NCBI GenBank assembly: GCA_026214975.1 | Contig: CM047810.1 | Location: forward strand, 95,992,316 to 96,056,315 | DNA from: Gentiana macrophylla | Taxonomy: Eukaryota > Streptophyta > Magnoliopsida > Gentianales > Gentianaceae | DNA length: 64,000 bases | Direction: 5' to 3' | Shown: positions 24,188 through 35,759 of the stretch, piece after piece | How positions within the stretch are numbered: position 1 is the first letter of the stretch | Layout of the letters: each line of letters begins with the position of its first letter | Position numbers and translations under genes: made by a program | Notes under the pieces: generated by a model | What the model saw: only the letters and a program-made list of their open reading frames with translations | The model's database searches: none | What the model was told of the DNA's origin: nothing

Positions 24188-24455
24188 AAAAGAAGAGTAT
24201 AAATAGATACAAGTATGGAGAAAAAGGTCCTAGTAGTGTCATGATTGCTATGGGCGGCTAGTATGTGATAGACGGTCCATATGCGGGCCGGACATAAAGG
24301 CTAGACATAATAAGATTAAACTATGACATATTAATTGTTTATATCACACAATTAATATGTCATGTTACAAATAATGTGTACAAGTAAAGTGTTACACGAA
24401 ATACAAAGGTAAAACGAAATATTCATAATATTAAATATTATGTAATATTTCCACA
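24127..24455 (-). repeat. 5' LTR of Copia C
   Basis: Ends TG...CA in the plus reading (TGAAGAGAA ... TTTCCACA). It contains AGAGTATAAATAGATAC (a TATA box on the opposite strand reads TATTTATACTCTT). Confidence 0.92.
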
Positions 24456-25549
24456 CATATTAATTTACCACTATAACCTTTATAGTCGTGAGATAAAACA
24501 TTCCTTATTTGGTTATCAACTATAACAACATTTTAATCCGGCTAGATGTTCATATGTGTGTGACCCGATAGGCTTCCGAATATGTTGGCCGCAGACACAA
24601 AGTTCAAATTACTTAAAATACCCTTCATACCTAACGATCACGGATAGCGCCTAGAAACACACCGTGACTCCCAATCATCGGAAGAGTCAAATGCAATGAC
24701 TACTACCTTTCATGTGAAACAGCTTACGTGTAACTTACAATCCTATCGCTTGCCGTATAATATCCATACAAATGTTAGTCGAGTGTCAAAACATCAACGA
24801 CCGTGATCTTATAACTGATATCAAGCTCTCTCAAGCAACCCATTTACTCCCACTTTGGAAAGATTCACGAGAGTAAGACATTCCTTATAAGAAGGCCCTT
24901 TCGGATATTCACCCTGCTGATAGGGTACGCGATTTCCAGATGACCAAACATGTATACTCTGCATGCTTCAGTATCACACCTAATCACTACCGCATGATCT
25001 CCCTGTGGCTAGGGGAAACCTCAATAGTGTCAAAGCATGACAATCCACACTGTGATGCCATGAAGACTCCGGTCCTAAGGATAATTACACAACCGCCACA
25101 TAGTGCGACACTTAACCGTGTAAGTGGGTCAGTCTAACATAAGCATTCTCTAATACACGTCCACATACAGTCCAAGTGCCTCTACACTTCGATAGACGAG
25201 ATCTATCCCTGCCCTTAAAGACAGAAGACATCTAATACATGATAGTCTGTTTATACTATCAATGCCATGTTTAATAGTACATCACCTGTAGACATTTAAG
25301 TATCAAACTTATTAAAGTGATTAGAGATCTCATCAACCATAATCGCCTATCATGGTTTCTCTATCACAGTTTAATAGTAAGGACGTTATCATATAACAAT
25401 TCATAATTGGTTCTTTAAAAGAACATATATATGACAACATAAAAGCCATTTAATATATGCATAAACATAAAGAAATAGTAGAAATGATCCGACCCGGTCG
25501 GATCCGGTCCAACCCGGTTGGGTTTAGGACACTATTTCAACATTATCCA

Positions 25550-27841
25550 TACCGCTCGCTGTAAGAGCCGGAAAATATATTTCACCGAGTGAGATATAAA
25601 CCATTAAAGTAGGAAGTACCTCAATACCCGTAAAATATGATAAATTGCCAAGGTCTTTGACATGAAACTACGAGCCGAGATAAGAGATAACTCACAGAAT
25701 CGTAGAGAAGAGGAGGTTCCTATAATAAGAACATCATCGACATAAATAAGAAACTATACACGTGACCATCACGTGAGTATATAAAAATGGATGTGTCGGC
25801 TTTTGAAGAGGTGAAGCCGAATGCTGTCAAGGCGGAAGTGAGACGAGAGAACCAAGCACGGAGGGCCTGATGAAGGCCATATAAACCGCTTGAGGCGGCG
25901 CATATAACTGATAACTGATGAACATAACCCTCGTGGTTGTTGTACGTAGCAAGGTGTTCGCAAGATGCCCATGAAGAAATGCATTCTGGATGTCAACCTG
26001 ATAGAGTGTCCAACTCTATGAAATAGCAAGAGAAAGAAGAAGGTGAATAGTAACCGGTTTGACAATCGGACTAAAAGTATCCGTGAAGTCCACACCTTCA
26101 GCCTGATGAAAACTTTTTGCAACCAAGCAAGCTTTATGACGTTCAAAGCTACCATCGTAATGATGCTTCGTATGATACACCCACTTGTTAACTACAACAT
26201 TCATATGATATTGAAAAGGTACAAGATGATCCTAAGTGTTAGTACGTAAAAGAGCATTACTTTCCTCCTCGCCTCATTACGTTAAATTCAAAAGTTTCGA
26301 GGCTTCGCATAGACGGGATCGCGGAGGTAGTGGTGTTTTTGAGAGCCTGAGGGAAAAGGTACATAGTGGATGAAGTCAAGCTTGTGGGTGGGTTTGGTCA
26401 CCATAGGATGGGGGGAGGAGGCGAAGACGAGGTGAGAGCCGAGCCAAAGTGAGGCAGAACCGGAGATGGTGGTGGGGGTGGTGTAGTTGGTTCGCCATAG
26501 TGGGGTTACCTACGGCAACGGGGCATGATGATGTGTAGAGTACAAAGGATAATGTTGAGACAATAGAGTTCTCAAGGGGTGTAAGGAAACGTGGTTTCGC
26601 CAAGGACGACGTGATTTGAGCAACAAAGATATGGCCAATGGAAAGTTCAAGACATTTATAGCCATGATGGTAGGGGCTATATCCGAGAAAGATACAAGAT
26701 TTGGAGTAGAAGTCAGTTTTGTGATGATTATAGGGTCGAAGATGAGGCCCACATGCACACCCAAAGACGTGAAGGAACGAGTAATCAGGGGAATGACCGT
26801 AGACCATTTCTTAAGAAGATTTTCCATTGAGGACTCGAGTAGGGAGACGGTTTATAAGATATGTGACGGTGACGAAGGCATCCTTCCAATAAGAGAGAGG
26901 TAGATTGGACTGAGCAATGAGGGAGAGATCGACTTCGACAATTTGGCGGTGGCGCCGTTCAATGGCGCCGACTTGTTCGTGTGTGTGGGGACAGGAGAGA
27001 CGGTGAATGACACATATGGAAGTAAGGTAGTGTCTCAGATGGTGATATTCACTGCCCCAGTCAGTTTGCAGTGCTTTTAGTTTTGTATTAAATTGATGCT
27101 TAATCATCGTAAGCAAATCGTGAAAGACGGATTCAACATCAGATTTACATTTTAAAGGAAAAAGTCATAAGAATTCGGTAAAATCATCCATAAAGCTTAA
27201 TAATAACGAGAACCATAAATAGAGGATTCAGTACAAGGTCCCCAAACATCAGAATAAATTAGATCAAGAAGTGCGGAAGACAAAAATTCAGAAACATATA
27301 AAGGTTGACGATGACTTTTTGCTAACTGGAAAGGGCACACACACTAGTGGGTGCTTTATTTGGTAAACTAATATATAAATTGCCTAAGACTTGGCGAAGC
27401 ACAGGAAATAAGCAAGGGCCTAGACTTTGATGCCAGGTGGAGAAGGAGCTGGAGGTGGTGGTGAGGGCTTGAACCGGTGACTGGTTGAAGGATGAGGAAA
27501 AGAGGTAGAGACCATCTTTGATGAATCCCCTATGATGGACACAACCCGAGTAACCTTCACAAAGAAATAATTGTTATGAAGTTCGAAATAGACAGAATTA
27601 TCATGAGAAAATTGACGAACATGAAGTAAATTTTTGGTGAGGGAGGGGGAAACCAAAACATTATGTAAGAGATAAGTGCGCTTATGGAAAGAATAGAAGA
27701 AGAACCGAGATGAGAAATAGTTAAACATGTACCATTACCAACATGTACTTTGTCGACCGCTAGTGGCTCGTAGGAGAGATTCAAATTCAAGGTCATTGGT
27801 CATATGATGCATGGCACCAAAGTCGGGTATCCAATCATTAG
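25550..27841 (-). pseudogene. Copia A pol remnant (protease end, integrase, RT)
   Basis: Read on the minus strand: DWIPDFGAMHHMTNDLEFES (about 27830-27770) is the protease-region block, with the usual DSGA written as DFGA. Integrase follows with LQTDWGSEYHHL (about 27060), HTHEQVGAIERRHRQIVE and YLINRLPTRVL, then the C-terminal block FLHVFGCACGPHLRPYN...CIFLGYSPYHHGYKCL (about 26770-26640). RT opens [20 protein letters not shown] (about 26190) with [12 protein letters not shown]. Several shifts are present. Frames resume in Copia order across two inserted LTRs. Confidence 0.85.
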
Positions 27842-29528
27842 TGTTGGAAGTAGCGCCCGAAAGACAATTTATGTAATTGTTTTTAGAATTAATAAATGAT
27901 GATTTATTCTCATCTTATTACTTGTTTCGTGCTTGTAAGTAATACACTAATCAAAACCCTAAGTCGATTACATGTAGCCATATAACTTAGTGTGTGTCAC
28001 ATATGAGGATTAAGTTTATGGTGATACACTTGAAATGTTAGTCGCCCATGGTGAAGTTAATCAAAGTATGGGGTCTATTGATTAAACCACCATTAATGCG
28101 CCTAACACTTTATGGTGTGACTGCCTTTATCCGGACGGGCCGACAATGGTTGTCTAAGGGCATTTATATATGATGATAGTCATATAGATCGACCGATTTA
28201 ATATGAATTTCTCATATAATTCCATGATTGAGAAATCTTATTAAATCATAAGATGATCATACATGGATTAACCTTAATCCTGAAGTGATTGCATACTCCT
28301 ATTGGTTTTAGGATAGGGTTTGATGTGTTCGTTAAGGATCGCTAAGAGGCGCGGTCCGAATCACTTTCACGTTGGCACTATTCTGGAATGAGTGAGAAGT
28401 GTGTGTCTCACAGATATGGAATCCATTCCTTCATGCGGGAAGTAGAAAGACAATCCCCTTATTTGTTAATCCTAGAAACTGATCAATCCCGGGAGTTCGT
28501 ATTGGTTATGAACTAATTGATCACTAGTGGTTTAAGGGTAAATAAGGATAAGATGTATTGAAGAAGGTTTATGGAAACAATCCCGCTTCATTACGGATAG
28601 TCTATGGAGGGTTAGTTTATATGTAATGATTATATCAATGGACACTTATCGACTTAATTTTACATTTTGAGAATAAGTTATATCTAAAATCAATAGAGTT
28701 CGGCCGGATTTATGGTATGCAATTCTAATTAATAAGTTGAGTAGAAATATTCTGCTTGATGAATATTTTATTCAATTTATTGTATACATCGGTTATAGCC
28801 CATGGTCCCCGGTTGGCTCCTAACACGCGAGTGTTTTCTCGCTTTATGGAACTCGAGAATAAATTAAATAGTTGGTCTATTTAATGATTATGCAATATTA
28901 TTTATTTGGTAAATAATATGTAAAATAGAAAAGACATTTTCTATTAAATTAAATGATTAAGGTATGCAAATAATGTGGGTAATTTAGAGAAGAAATTTTC
29001 CTAGATAATGTCACATGTGTAATTAATTAATTATCTATTTGTCGGATAATTAATGAAAAAATTAAGAAATTGATTTTTTGGGAATTATCTCTTATTTTTG
29101 TAGCAAAAATATATTTTCCTTTTGGGAATAGGTTTTTGTGGTGTGAAAATGATAACTCTCTTGACTAGTTATCTTCCTATATAAAGAGAGTTCCTTCTAA
29201 CACAATACACACAATTAATTTGGCGCCACACTTGAATAAAAGTAGAGAAAAATTAGTTTCTCGTACTAGTCATTAAGTGAAGAAAAACCTAGGGTTTTTC
29301 TTATGCATATTCGAGGAGGTTCTACGGCGAATCGACGCCCACCAATGCCGCCGCTTGAGATACAATCCGAAGATCACGGCTTCTCCTCTCTATCGATTTA
29401 TCGCCTCTCTCCGGTTTGGGTAAATCTACTAACATTCTCGTAGGATTAATTAGTTATGTCTCATATCAGAATCGCATAAGCTTCATTGCATAAGATCGAT
29501 TGTCTCGATCGGTGCTATTACTTCAGCA
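27842..29528 (+). mobile_element. Solo LTR S1, 1687 bp, inside Copia A
   Basis: Begins TGTTGGAAGTAGCGCCCGAA and ends ATTACTTCAGCA, with a perfect TSD ATTAG (27837-27841 and 29529-29533). It has no coding sequence; TATATAAAGAGAG near 29178 is its TATA box. It shares start, end and internal order with the minus-strand solo LTR at 44681-46443, so these are two members of one long-LTR family. It separates the gag and protease parts of Copia A; the Copia frame resumes on the other side. Confidence 0.88.
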
Positions 29529-30340
29529 ATTAGTTGGGGCGTGGGTGTTGATATGTGTAATAAGCTTGAGGGGCTGATGCGCGGGGACGCGTGGTAATCG
29601 CGGGGGGTGGAAAATAGCGGTATAACAGGCCTGAGCAGTATAGCCCACGCGGGAACAGATTTGGAAGGTTGTAGTGGGATCACTATTGCAAGGAGGGCGG
29701 GGGAGCCACGACTTCGACCACGCCCCCGTCCTCGGTAATTATTCGAACCACGGCCTCAGTAGTTGTTTGATGGGGATTTTGCAAGGGCTGAGGCCGAATT
29801 CGCAGAGGTAGGTTGTTGGGGAGAGGCCGACGGTGGCGTTGCAGAAGGAACAACCGGTCACCGGTGATGTCAAGGGATTCAAATATATCAAAGAATTGCA
29901 AATAAAATGCATCGATAGCAAGAGAGGACTTGTAGCCGAGCATTGTGACAAGAGAGTCGTAATCTGGCCCAAGGCCGGCGAGTAAATAGTCTATAAAATC
30001 ATCATCATCAAGAGGGTGGCCGGCGAGTGAGAGGTCATCGGCGATGTGCTTCAATTTGAAAAAGTAATTTGTGGCTGAGAGCTCATTTTTGCGAGTGGAA
30101 GCGAGTTCTATGCGCAATTGAATCAGTTTTGCACGACTAGCAGAGGCAAACGATGTTTGAAGGGCGGACGGAATTTCCGCAGACGTTGTGGCGGTGTAGA
30201 CTTGCATATCGAGATCATCGAGAGGAAAGAGGTAATGGTGCTCAACATCAAATTCTTTGTTTATTCCATTCTGTATATGCCGAATTGACAGAAACAGTTC
30301 CGGCGGCGTCAATGATGCTCTTGTCCGGCTGTTTAATTGT
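29529..30340 (-). pseudogene. Copia A gag
   Basis: A 209-codon minus-strand ORF (29683-30312) has the UBN2-type gag pattern: YTATTSAEIPSALQTSFASA, then RAKLIQLRIELASTRKNELS, YFFKLKHIADDLSLAGHPL and DYLLAGLGPDYDSLVTML. A Pro/Gln-rich segment follows. No intact CCHC knuckle is visible before the inserted LTR. The 5' end of the gag is out of frame upstream of 30312. Confidence 0.85.
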
Positions 30341-30592
30341 ACCGTTAATGTAACTAAAAATTCCTTGGCCTTTTAGATATGGTAGAATTTGGGCGGTCAT
30401 AGATTATAATTCTAGAGATTTAGTTTGAGATGTGAATAAAGGAAGAAGGAGTGAAGGATGGAGGGAAGAAGAAGAGGCCGGCCAGTGGCTTTAGAACGCT
30501 GCATATGGCGGAAAATGGCCGACAACGGGATTAGGGTTGTATAGCGAGGGGCGTAATTTTGAGGAGGAAGAAACCAGTGCTCGCTACCATAT

Positions 30593-30747
30593 TGTAATTG
30601 GGATCACAAAATATTTTTCATTGATTCAATAATATTAGTATGAGTGTTTATATAGACTGTGTCTTAGCCAATAAGAATAAGATAAAATACTAGAAAATAT
30701 TTTAGATAATTTAGGCTTTATCTATTTTATCTATAGTATCCTCAACA
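30593..30747 (-). repeat. 5' LTR of Copia A
   Basis: 155 bp; partner of 17601-17744. TSD ACTAT follows at 30748-30752. Confidence 0.9.
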
Positions 30748-30804
30748 ACTATTCTCCTTATTATGTGTGTTTTTTGCAATTGCGACAGTTAACACTACAA
30801 GAAA

Positions 30805-31205
30805 ATCGATTTTTAATGAGGCTAAATCCTCTCATTAAATGTCCATTTCCCGTCATTAATGACTTTTAATGAAGGGAAATTTACCTCACCACCCTTCATT
30901 GTTGCTTCTCTATGTAAAAGTAAATAATGATGGTAAAGTTTGTGTCATTAAAATATAGTTCATGACATGAATAGTACTCTCACTAAAACATTTTCAACAA
31001 CCGAAAATTCCATCACTATTCTACCATTCGCCCCTCACTAAATCATGATTTAATGATAATTTATAGCCCCACTATAAGGTCATTTGCCCATCACGAAATC
31101 AAAATTTAATGAAAATAGTTTTCCTCATTATAGTGGTCGCTTTCCGCTTCATTATATACATTTTATTGATGAAATTTACCGTCATTTCTAATAGTGAGCC
31201 CCTCA
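30805..31205. promoter_or_regulatory. CACTA left subterminal repeat array
   Basis: Many short copies of (C)TCATTAA and its complement, some preceded by GAAGGGAAAT or followed by TTTCC, in both orientations. By family knowledge these are binding sites of the element-encoded DNA-binding protein. The right-hand array is at 39225-39370. Confidence 0.65.
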
Positions 31206-31214
31206 TTAATTCTG

Positions 31215-31524
31215 GGGGTAATGGCAAATATAGTCTCTTTTGGAAAAGAAATGGTCAATATAATCTGTTACTGTTTGTACTTAAAAAAAAAATTTGACCG
31301 CGATTTTCTCCCATTTTTTTCACAAATGTGCACGATCTTAAGGTCCTCAAATCCCCTATTGGGTTCACCTTCCCAATTAGGGGTTTAGTTTGGTTCCAAA
31401 ACACCTAAAACGCGAAAATTTGACGTGAGAAAATGGTCCTAAAAGATTGTTTAGACCATTTTCTTAGAAGAAAAGACTAAATAAGCCATTTCTTTAGTCA
31501 ACAAGACTAAATAAGCCGGCGCCC
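31215..31524. mobile_element. MITE family M, copy 1 (about 310 bp)
   Basis: Runs from GGGGTAATGGCAAATATAG to AATAAGCCGGCGCCC. The flanks TTAATTCTG and TTAATTCTT match at eight of nine positions. Near-identical to 35022-35330. A 9-bp TSD and weak terminal inverted repeats (GGGGTAATGGC/GGGGCGCCGGC) suggest a Mutator-type MITE. Confidence 0.75.
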
Positions 31525-31749
31525 TTAATTCTTGTCCATCATTCTTCTTAAAATACATCCAATGAGAGTATTTTTCCATCATCAAACATCTTACAAATAA
31601 AAAGAACCTTAACAAGACTCAAAGAAGACTAAACATAAGAATCAGTTTGATCAAAACATACTTAGAAGGCGCACTCAACTAACTGAGCATGAAATAGAGT
31701 CCTAGCTAGTCATGTAAATATATCAACCCAGTAATCATTTCTTCTATAT

Positions 31750-34700
31750 TAACAGGAATTGTAGAACAAACACCACCTTGCATTCCTCAATCTCTATTGT
31801 GGCAGCAGACAATGCAGTGCTATCATCAACCCATACGACGTCCTCGACGGCAAGTTCATCAAGACGTAAATAGTGTTGGATAAAGAATGTGCCTCAAGAT
31901 TCGCAAAAAGTATCATCACGAGGGACGCATGAATCAACAGAGACCAATACTTTACAAAACATGTCTTGATATCCATAACTAAGCAAATGAAAGAGATGTG
32001 CAAACAATTCTTAAAATATGTATTCCTAGTTCAAAATGGCCAAGTATCAGATTACCTTTGAAATTAATAAAACCTGCAAGGGAGTAACGCGTATAGAGTT
32101 CTTCTACTTTTTCCAGGTAACCAGCTTCCATAGCAAGATAAACCTTAACAAATTTAAACAAAATTTAAGCACAGATGTCCGAAATGTGGAACGAATGGCA
32201 ATTATAATGGAAAAAGAATAATCAGAGGTGAAACTTGGATTCAATGAGTGCTTGATGTTCCTTGTTCACCATACTTGTCGTAACACACTAAAATTTCAGA
32301 TATCATGCCTTACGATCCTTCACAGAGAATGTTTGCGTAAATGAATCTCCTAGCGAGGCATGTAAGGCACAAATTATTGTGCAAACTTTATCTTTGAGAG
32401 GTATCCAGAACAAGCAAGAGGCATTAACGACTTATACCATAGATGAAATTGATCTATTATTCTTTTGTCTTTTCTTCCTCTTTCTTTTCCCTAATGATGT
32501 ATAGAATATGAAGCCATGAAGAAACGTATCCAAGTAAAAAAAATCATTAAATACTACAATACATATCTGGAAGATGGTAAAAGACAGTTACGAGTAAATA
32601 CGTTGTTTATGAATATATTAGAATCATAGAAAACAGGGATTTGCAGTTTAACACGAGAATTTATGGTAGCTCGATTTGAGTCAACTAAGTAGTGGAAATA
32701 ATACAAGAGCTCACCGTATGCTTCCATATACAAGATCTCAGAACGACAATGTAATAGACTAAATAAAGTGGGTAAGATAAGAACTTGCAAATCGTAAAAA
32801 TCAAAATTTCAAGAGAAATACACAAGTTTGTGGCTTAGGTTGAATAGATTTGGGATCATATCCTGGCAAACTTATAGTCACTTTGTTTTCTTCATCCTGA
32901 TTAGCCATAAAGCATCATCTAAAAATAAACAATGCCTCAAAATATGTCTTAAATGCTCCACAACTACTTACAACTCATAAAAGTTTCACCTGCTGCCTCC
33001 ACTTCTTAATCTACCACTTCCTAGCACTAAACATTGTAATTGGTTATGATGAAACAGTAAAATAACGAAGACAAAGATAAAACGACATGTAGCAAGAAGA
33101 ATAACATTCAAAAGAAGTTCATTTCAAAATAAGCAGTAATAAGATTTTAAAGAACATCACTTGCAAAAGAAAAAGAACAGTGTAAAAAAACGAGAGATGG
33201 ACAGAAACTTCCCTGAAATGACATAATCGATATTAACAAGAGATGGACATAATCGATATTAACGAGAGATGGACAGAAACTTCCCTGAAATGAATCTCTC
33301 AAATTGAACACTTAGGAAAGGTTCACTTTAGCAATCGACTTCACGTTGAAAACATGTTTCAGCTGGTACACCTCACGCACAACAACGCAAATGTTAGTAA
33401 AATCAGTATGCAAAGAATAACTTCAGACGTAATAATAAATGATAAGAAAATGATTTAATTAGAACATGTTTAGTTACAAAAATACAAATAAACAACTTAT
33501 AGGATCCAAGGGCAATTTACCACTACACACCTTGAATTAAATTGCCGTTTTTGACTAGTAGGGCTCCAAGGGCAATTTACCAAACAGAGCAGGTTGTAAA
33601 ATAACTAGTAGCTGATTACTAGAGTTTAATGCAAAGGGAGACTATCAATAATTCAATGTAGCAGATGCAAAGGTACTTATATTATAACAGAATCAAATTT
33701 AGTCCATAAAACAATATAGCAGATCAAAAATGACAAATCAATCCAGATGAGTACAGCAAGCTACTATCAACAATTCAGATTCAGTCCAAGTGAATACAGA
33801 CAACTATGCAACAAATTACCAGGTTATAGATTAAGTACAATATACACAGCTATAGATCAAAATAGGGGCTGAACTTCCAGCTAACAACAGGGATGATAAT
33901 CTAATCCAAAGCAAAGGATTATCAGACCTGATGTTACAAATGCTGAATACAAGTTCAACAATCTAACACTAATGCCTAGCTATTACAGTGTATTCAAATA
34001 TGCAGCTCGTAATTCAAAGAAGGCAAAGAAGATCAAGAAATCAGTTCATCAATGGATTAAGATTCAAAGAGAAAACAGATCAATTTAATTTGGTCATGGT
34101 TCAATTTGACACTTTTAGCAACTTACCTTAATTGAACTTGGCCTAATCCAAAAACCAAATTCAGAACCAAATATGATGCCAAATGGTCTGAATATAATTT
34201 TAGGCATCATTGGGTCACTAACCTCAAAGATCGACTCGACCCTTGACTTCCTAGGGTGTAAGACCCTTAGTCAAATTACATAATCCGTACACCAAGAAGG
34301 GTCAAGCTTTATACCCGAGCAAACCGGGTAGGATTCACTGTTTGTGAATGCCGAGTCACCAGAAAGAGCACCACCAATTTCTCAAAATGGAAATACTTAT
34401 CCATTAAAGAATCAGACTCGAATTGGTGTATACATTCGCCTCGACTTTACGGAAAGTGGTCGTAACCTAAATTAGACCAAAAAAGGCAACAAGATCAGTA
34501 ATCATAATTCAAATCAAAATAATATCAAGATATTAACTTTAAATCGGAAAGGATGCGACTGATTAAATTTTGTCGATTTGACCTCCCATTTGCTCACACG
34601 GGTCAATGATTTTGAAACGGAAGCTTCAATCTTTGATGTTCAAAGACATGTCGAATGAACAAGGACGGAAAAGTATCGATCTTTCTTGCTTCAAAGGATC

Positions 34701-34990
34701 TCTCAAATCTGGGTGATAAAATCCCCACGATTTTACCTTGTACAACTCAACTAGCATCGAATCAAGGCGCAGGTCACGCCCTTATCACATAATCTGCAAA
34801 ATCAACTCAATAAGTGCATATACGATTGATAGAATAATCGAGAGTAGAAAGAATCAAACAATATCACCATAAAAGTCGAAACAGAGAGCAATCGGAAAGT
34901 TGCAAGCTTTTACGATTTTGTGAGCAAGACAACACCGAATCGAACATTTATTGCTCGATTTTACTAGAAGGGGAAGGAGATGAGGCAAGC
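31750..34990 (-). pseudogene. Captured host gene fragment inside the CACTA element (unidentified)
   Basis: The minus strand has exon-like islands with GT/AG borders rather than one ORF: about 31770-31960 reads ...LDELAVEDVVWVDDSTALSA... after a stop; 32040-32161 reads FVKVYLAMEAGYLEKVEELY ending at a GTAATC donor; and a 44-bp candidate exon near 32717-32760 encodes CRSEILYMEAYG between TTTAG and GTGAGC. At 34900-35420 the minus strand looks like a 5' UTR, with AAACCCTA at about 35385. CACTA elements are known to carry host gene pieces. I do not recognise the gene. The interior 32800-34900 shows no ORF and may be its introns. Confidence 0.35.
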
Positions 34991-35021
34991 TAGCAGATTT
35001 TCTGGAGATACGATCGGACTA

Positions 35022-35330
35022 GGGGTAATGGCAAATATAGTCTCTTTTGGAAAAGAAATGGTCAATATAATCATATCGCTTGTACTTTAAAAAAATAATT
35101 GACCGTGATTTTCTCCCATTTTTTTCACAAATGTGCACGATCTTAAGGTCCTCAAATCCCCTATTGGGTTCACCTTCCCAATTAGGGTTTAGTTTGGTTC
35201 CAAAACACCTAAAACGCTGGTGGGCTTTGACGTGAGAAATGGTCTAAAAGATTGTTTAGACCATTTTCTTAGAAGAAAAGACTAAATAAGCCATTTCTTT
35301 AGTCAACAAGACTAAATAAGCCGGCGCCCC
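35022..35330. mobile_element. MITE family M, copy 2 (309 bp)
   Basis: Flanked by a perfect 9-bp TSD, ATCGGACTA (35013-35021 and 35331-35339). This copy defines the element ends. It is in the same orientation as copy 1. Confidence 0.85.
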
Positions 35331-35433
35331 ATCGGACTACGTTGAATGAAAATGGAGAAGACGGTTGGATGATTTGGGGATATAGGGTTTCAGACGAAAA
35401 GGGAATAATGGGAATTTGGGGATAGAAATATTT

Positions 35434-35736
35434 GGGGCGCCGGCTTATTTAGTCTTGTTGACTAAAGAAATGGCTTATTTAGTCTTTTTTCTAAGAAAAT
35501 GGTCTAAACAATCTTTTAGACCATTTTCTCACGCCAAATTTTCGCTTTTAGGTGTTTTTGGTACTAAACTAAACCCTAATTGGGAAGGTGAACCCAATAG
35601 GGATTTGAGGACCTTAAGATCGTGCACATTTGTGAAAAAAATGGAGAAAATCGCGTCAATCAATTTTTTTAGTACAAACAAGAATGTATTATATTGACCA
35701 TTTCTTTCCAAAAGAGACTATATTTGCCATTAACCC
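35434..35736. mobile_element. MITE family M, copy 3, inverted (about 303 bp)
   Basis: Reverse complement of copies 1 and 2 over its whole length (GGGGCGCCGGCTTATTTAGT ... TTTGCCATTAACCC). I see no TSD. With copy 2, only about 100 bp away, it forms a long inverted repeat. Confidence 0.8.
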
Positions 35737-35759
35737 AGGTCGAAGATGAGTGATTTTGG

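Larger units (their letters stand above)
19469..24455 (-). mobile_element. Copia LTR retrotransposon C (minus orientation)
   Basis: LTRs at 19469-19808 and 24127-24455 are closely similar, with a perfect 5-bp TSD CATAT (19464-19468 and 24456-24460). A canonical primer-binding site for initiator tRNA-Met, TGGTATCAGAG, lies on the minus strand at 24116-24126, directly inside the 5' LTR. A purine tract (GAGTTTGAGGGGG in reverse) abuts the 3' LTR at 19809. Order on the minus strand: gag (24187-23060), integrase (22570-21740), RT (21240-20700), RNase H (20400-19856). All frames are broken. The left LTR has lost its terminal TG. It belongs to the same family as element D (54833). Confidence 0.93.
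18506..25542 (-). mobile_element. Solo LTR B, about 2 kb, interrupted by Copia C
   Basis: Read on the minus strand, the unit begins TGTTGAAATAGTGTCC (25542 downward) and ends GCATAGATTTCCTAACA (18506), with TG...CA ends. A TATA motif (ACTATAAATATAG, about 18865-18880) has the same orientation. Its total length without the inserted Copia C is about 2.05 kb, and it has no coding sequence, which fits a solo LTR left by recombination. The flanks TTATA (18501-18505) and TTATC (25543-25547) match at four of five positions. It sits inside the RT/RNase H region of Copia A. Confidence 0.65.
17601..30747 (-). mobile_element. Copia LTR retrotransposon A (nested, minus orientation)
   Basis: Two short LTRs (17601-17744 and 30593-30747) with TG...CA ends are flanked by a perfect 5-bp TSD, ACTAT (17596-17600 and 30748-30752). 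A purine-rich tract lies next to the left LTR (17745-17765 read in reverse). Next to the right LTR, a site resembling the initiator-Met primer site TGGTATCAGAGC is degraded to TGGTAGCGAGC (about 30578-30589). Gag lies at 29529-30340, protease/integrase/RT at 25550-27841 and RNase H at 17750-18500. Short LTRs near 150 bp fit the Ale/Retrofit-like range, an inference only. It was interrupted later by solo LTRs at 18506-25542 and 27842-29528. Confidence 0.9.

Noticed and set aside
32800..34900. Protein-coding gene in the CACTA interior
   Set aside because: No ORF or conserved motif in either strand; treated as possible introns of the captured fragment.
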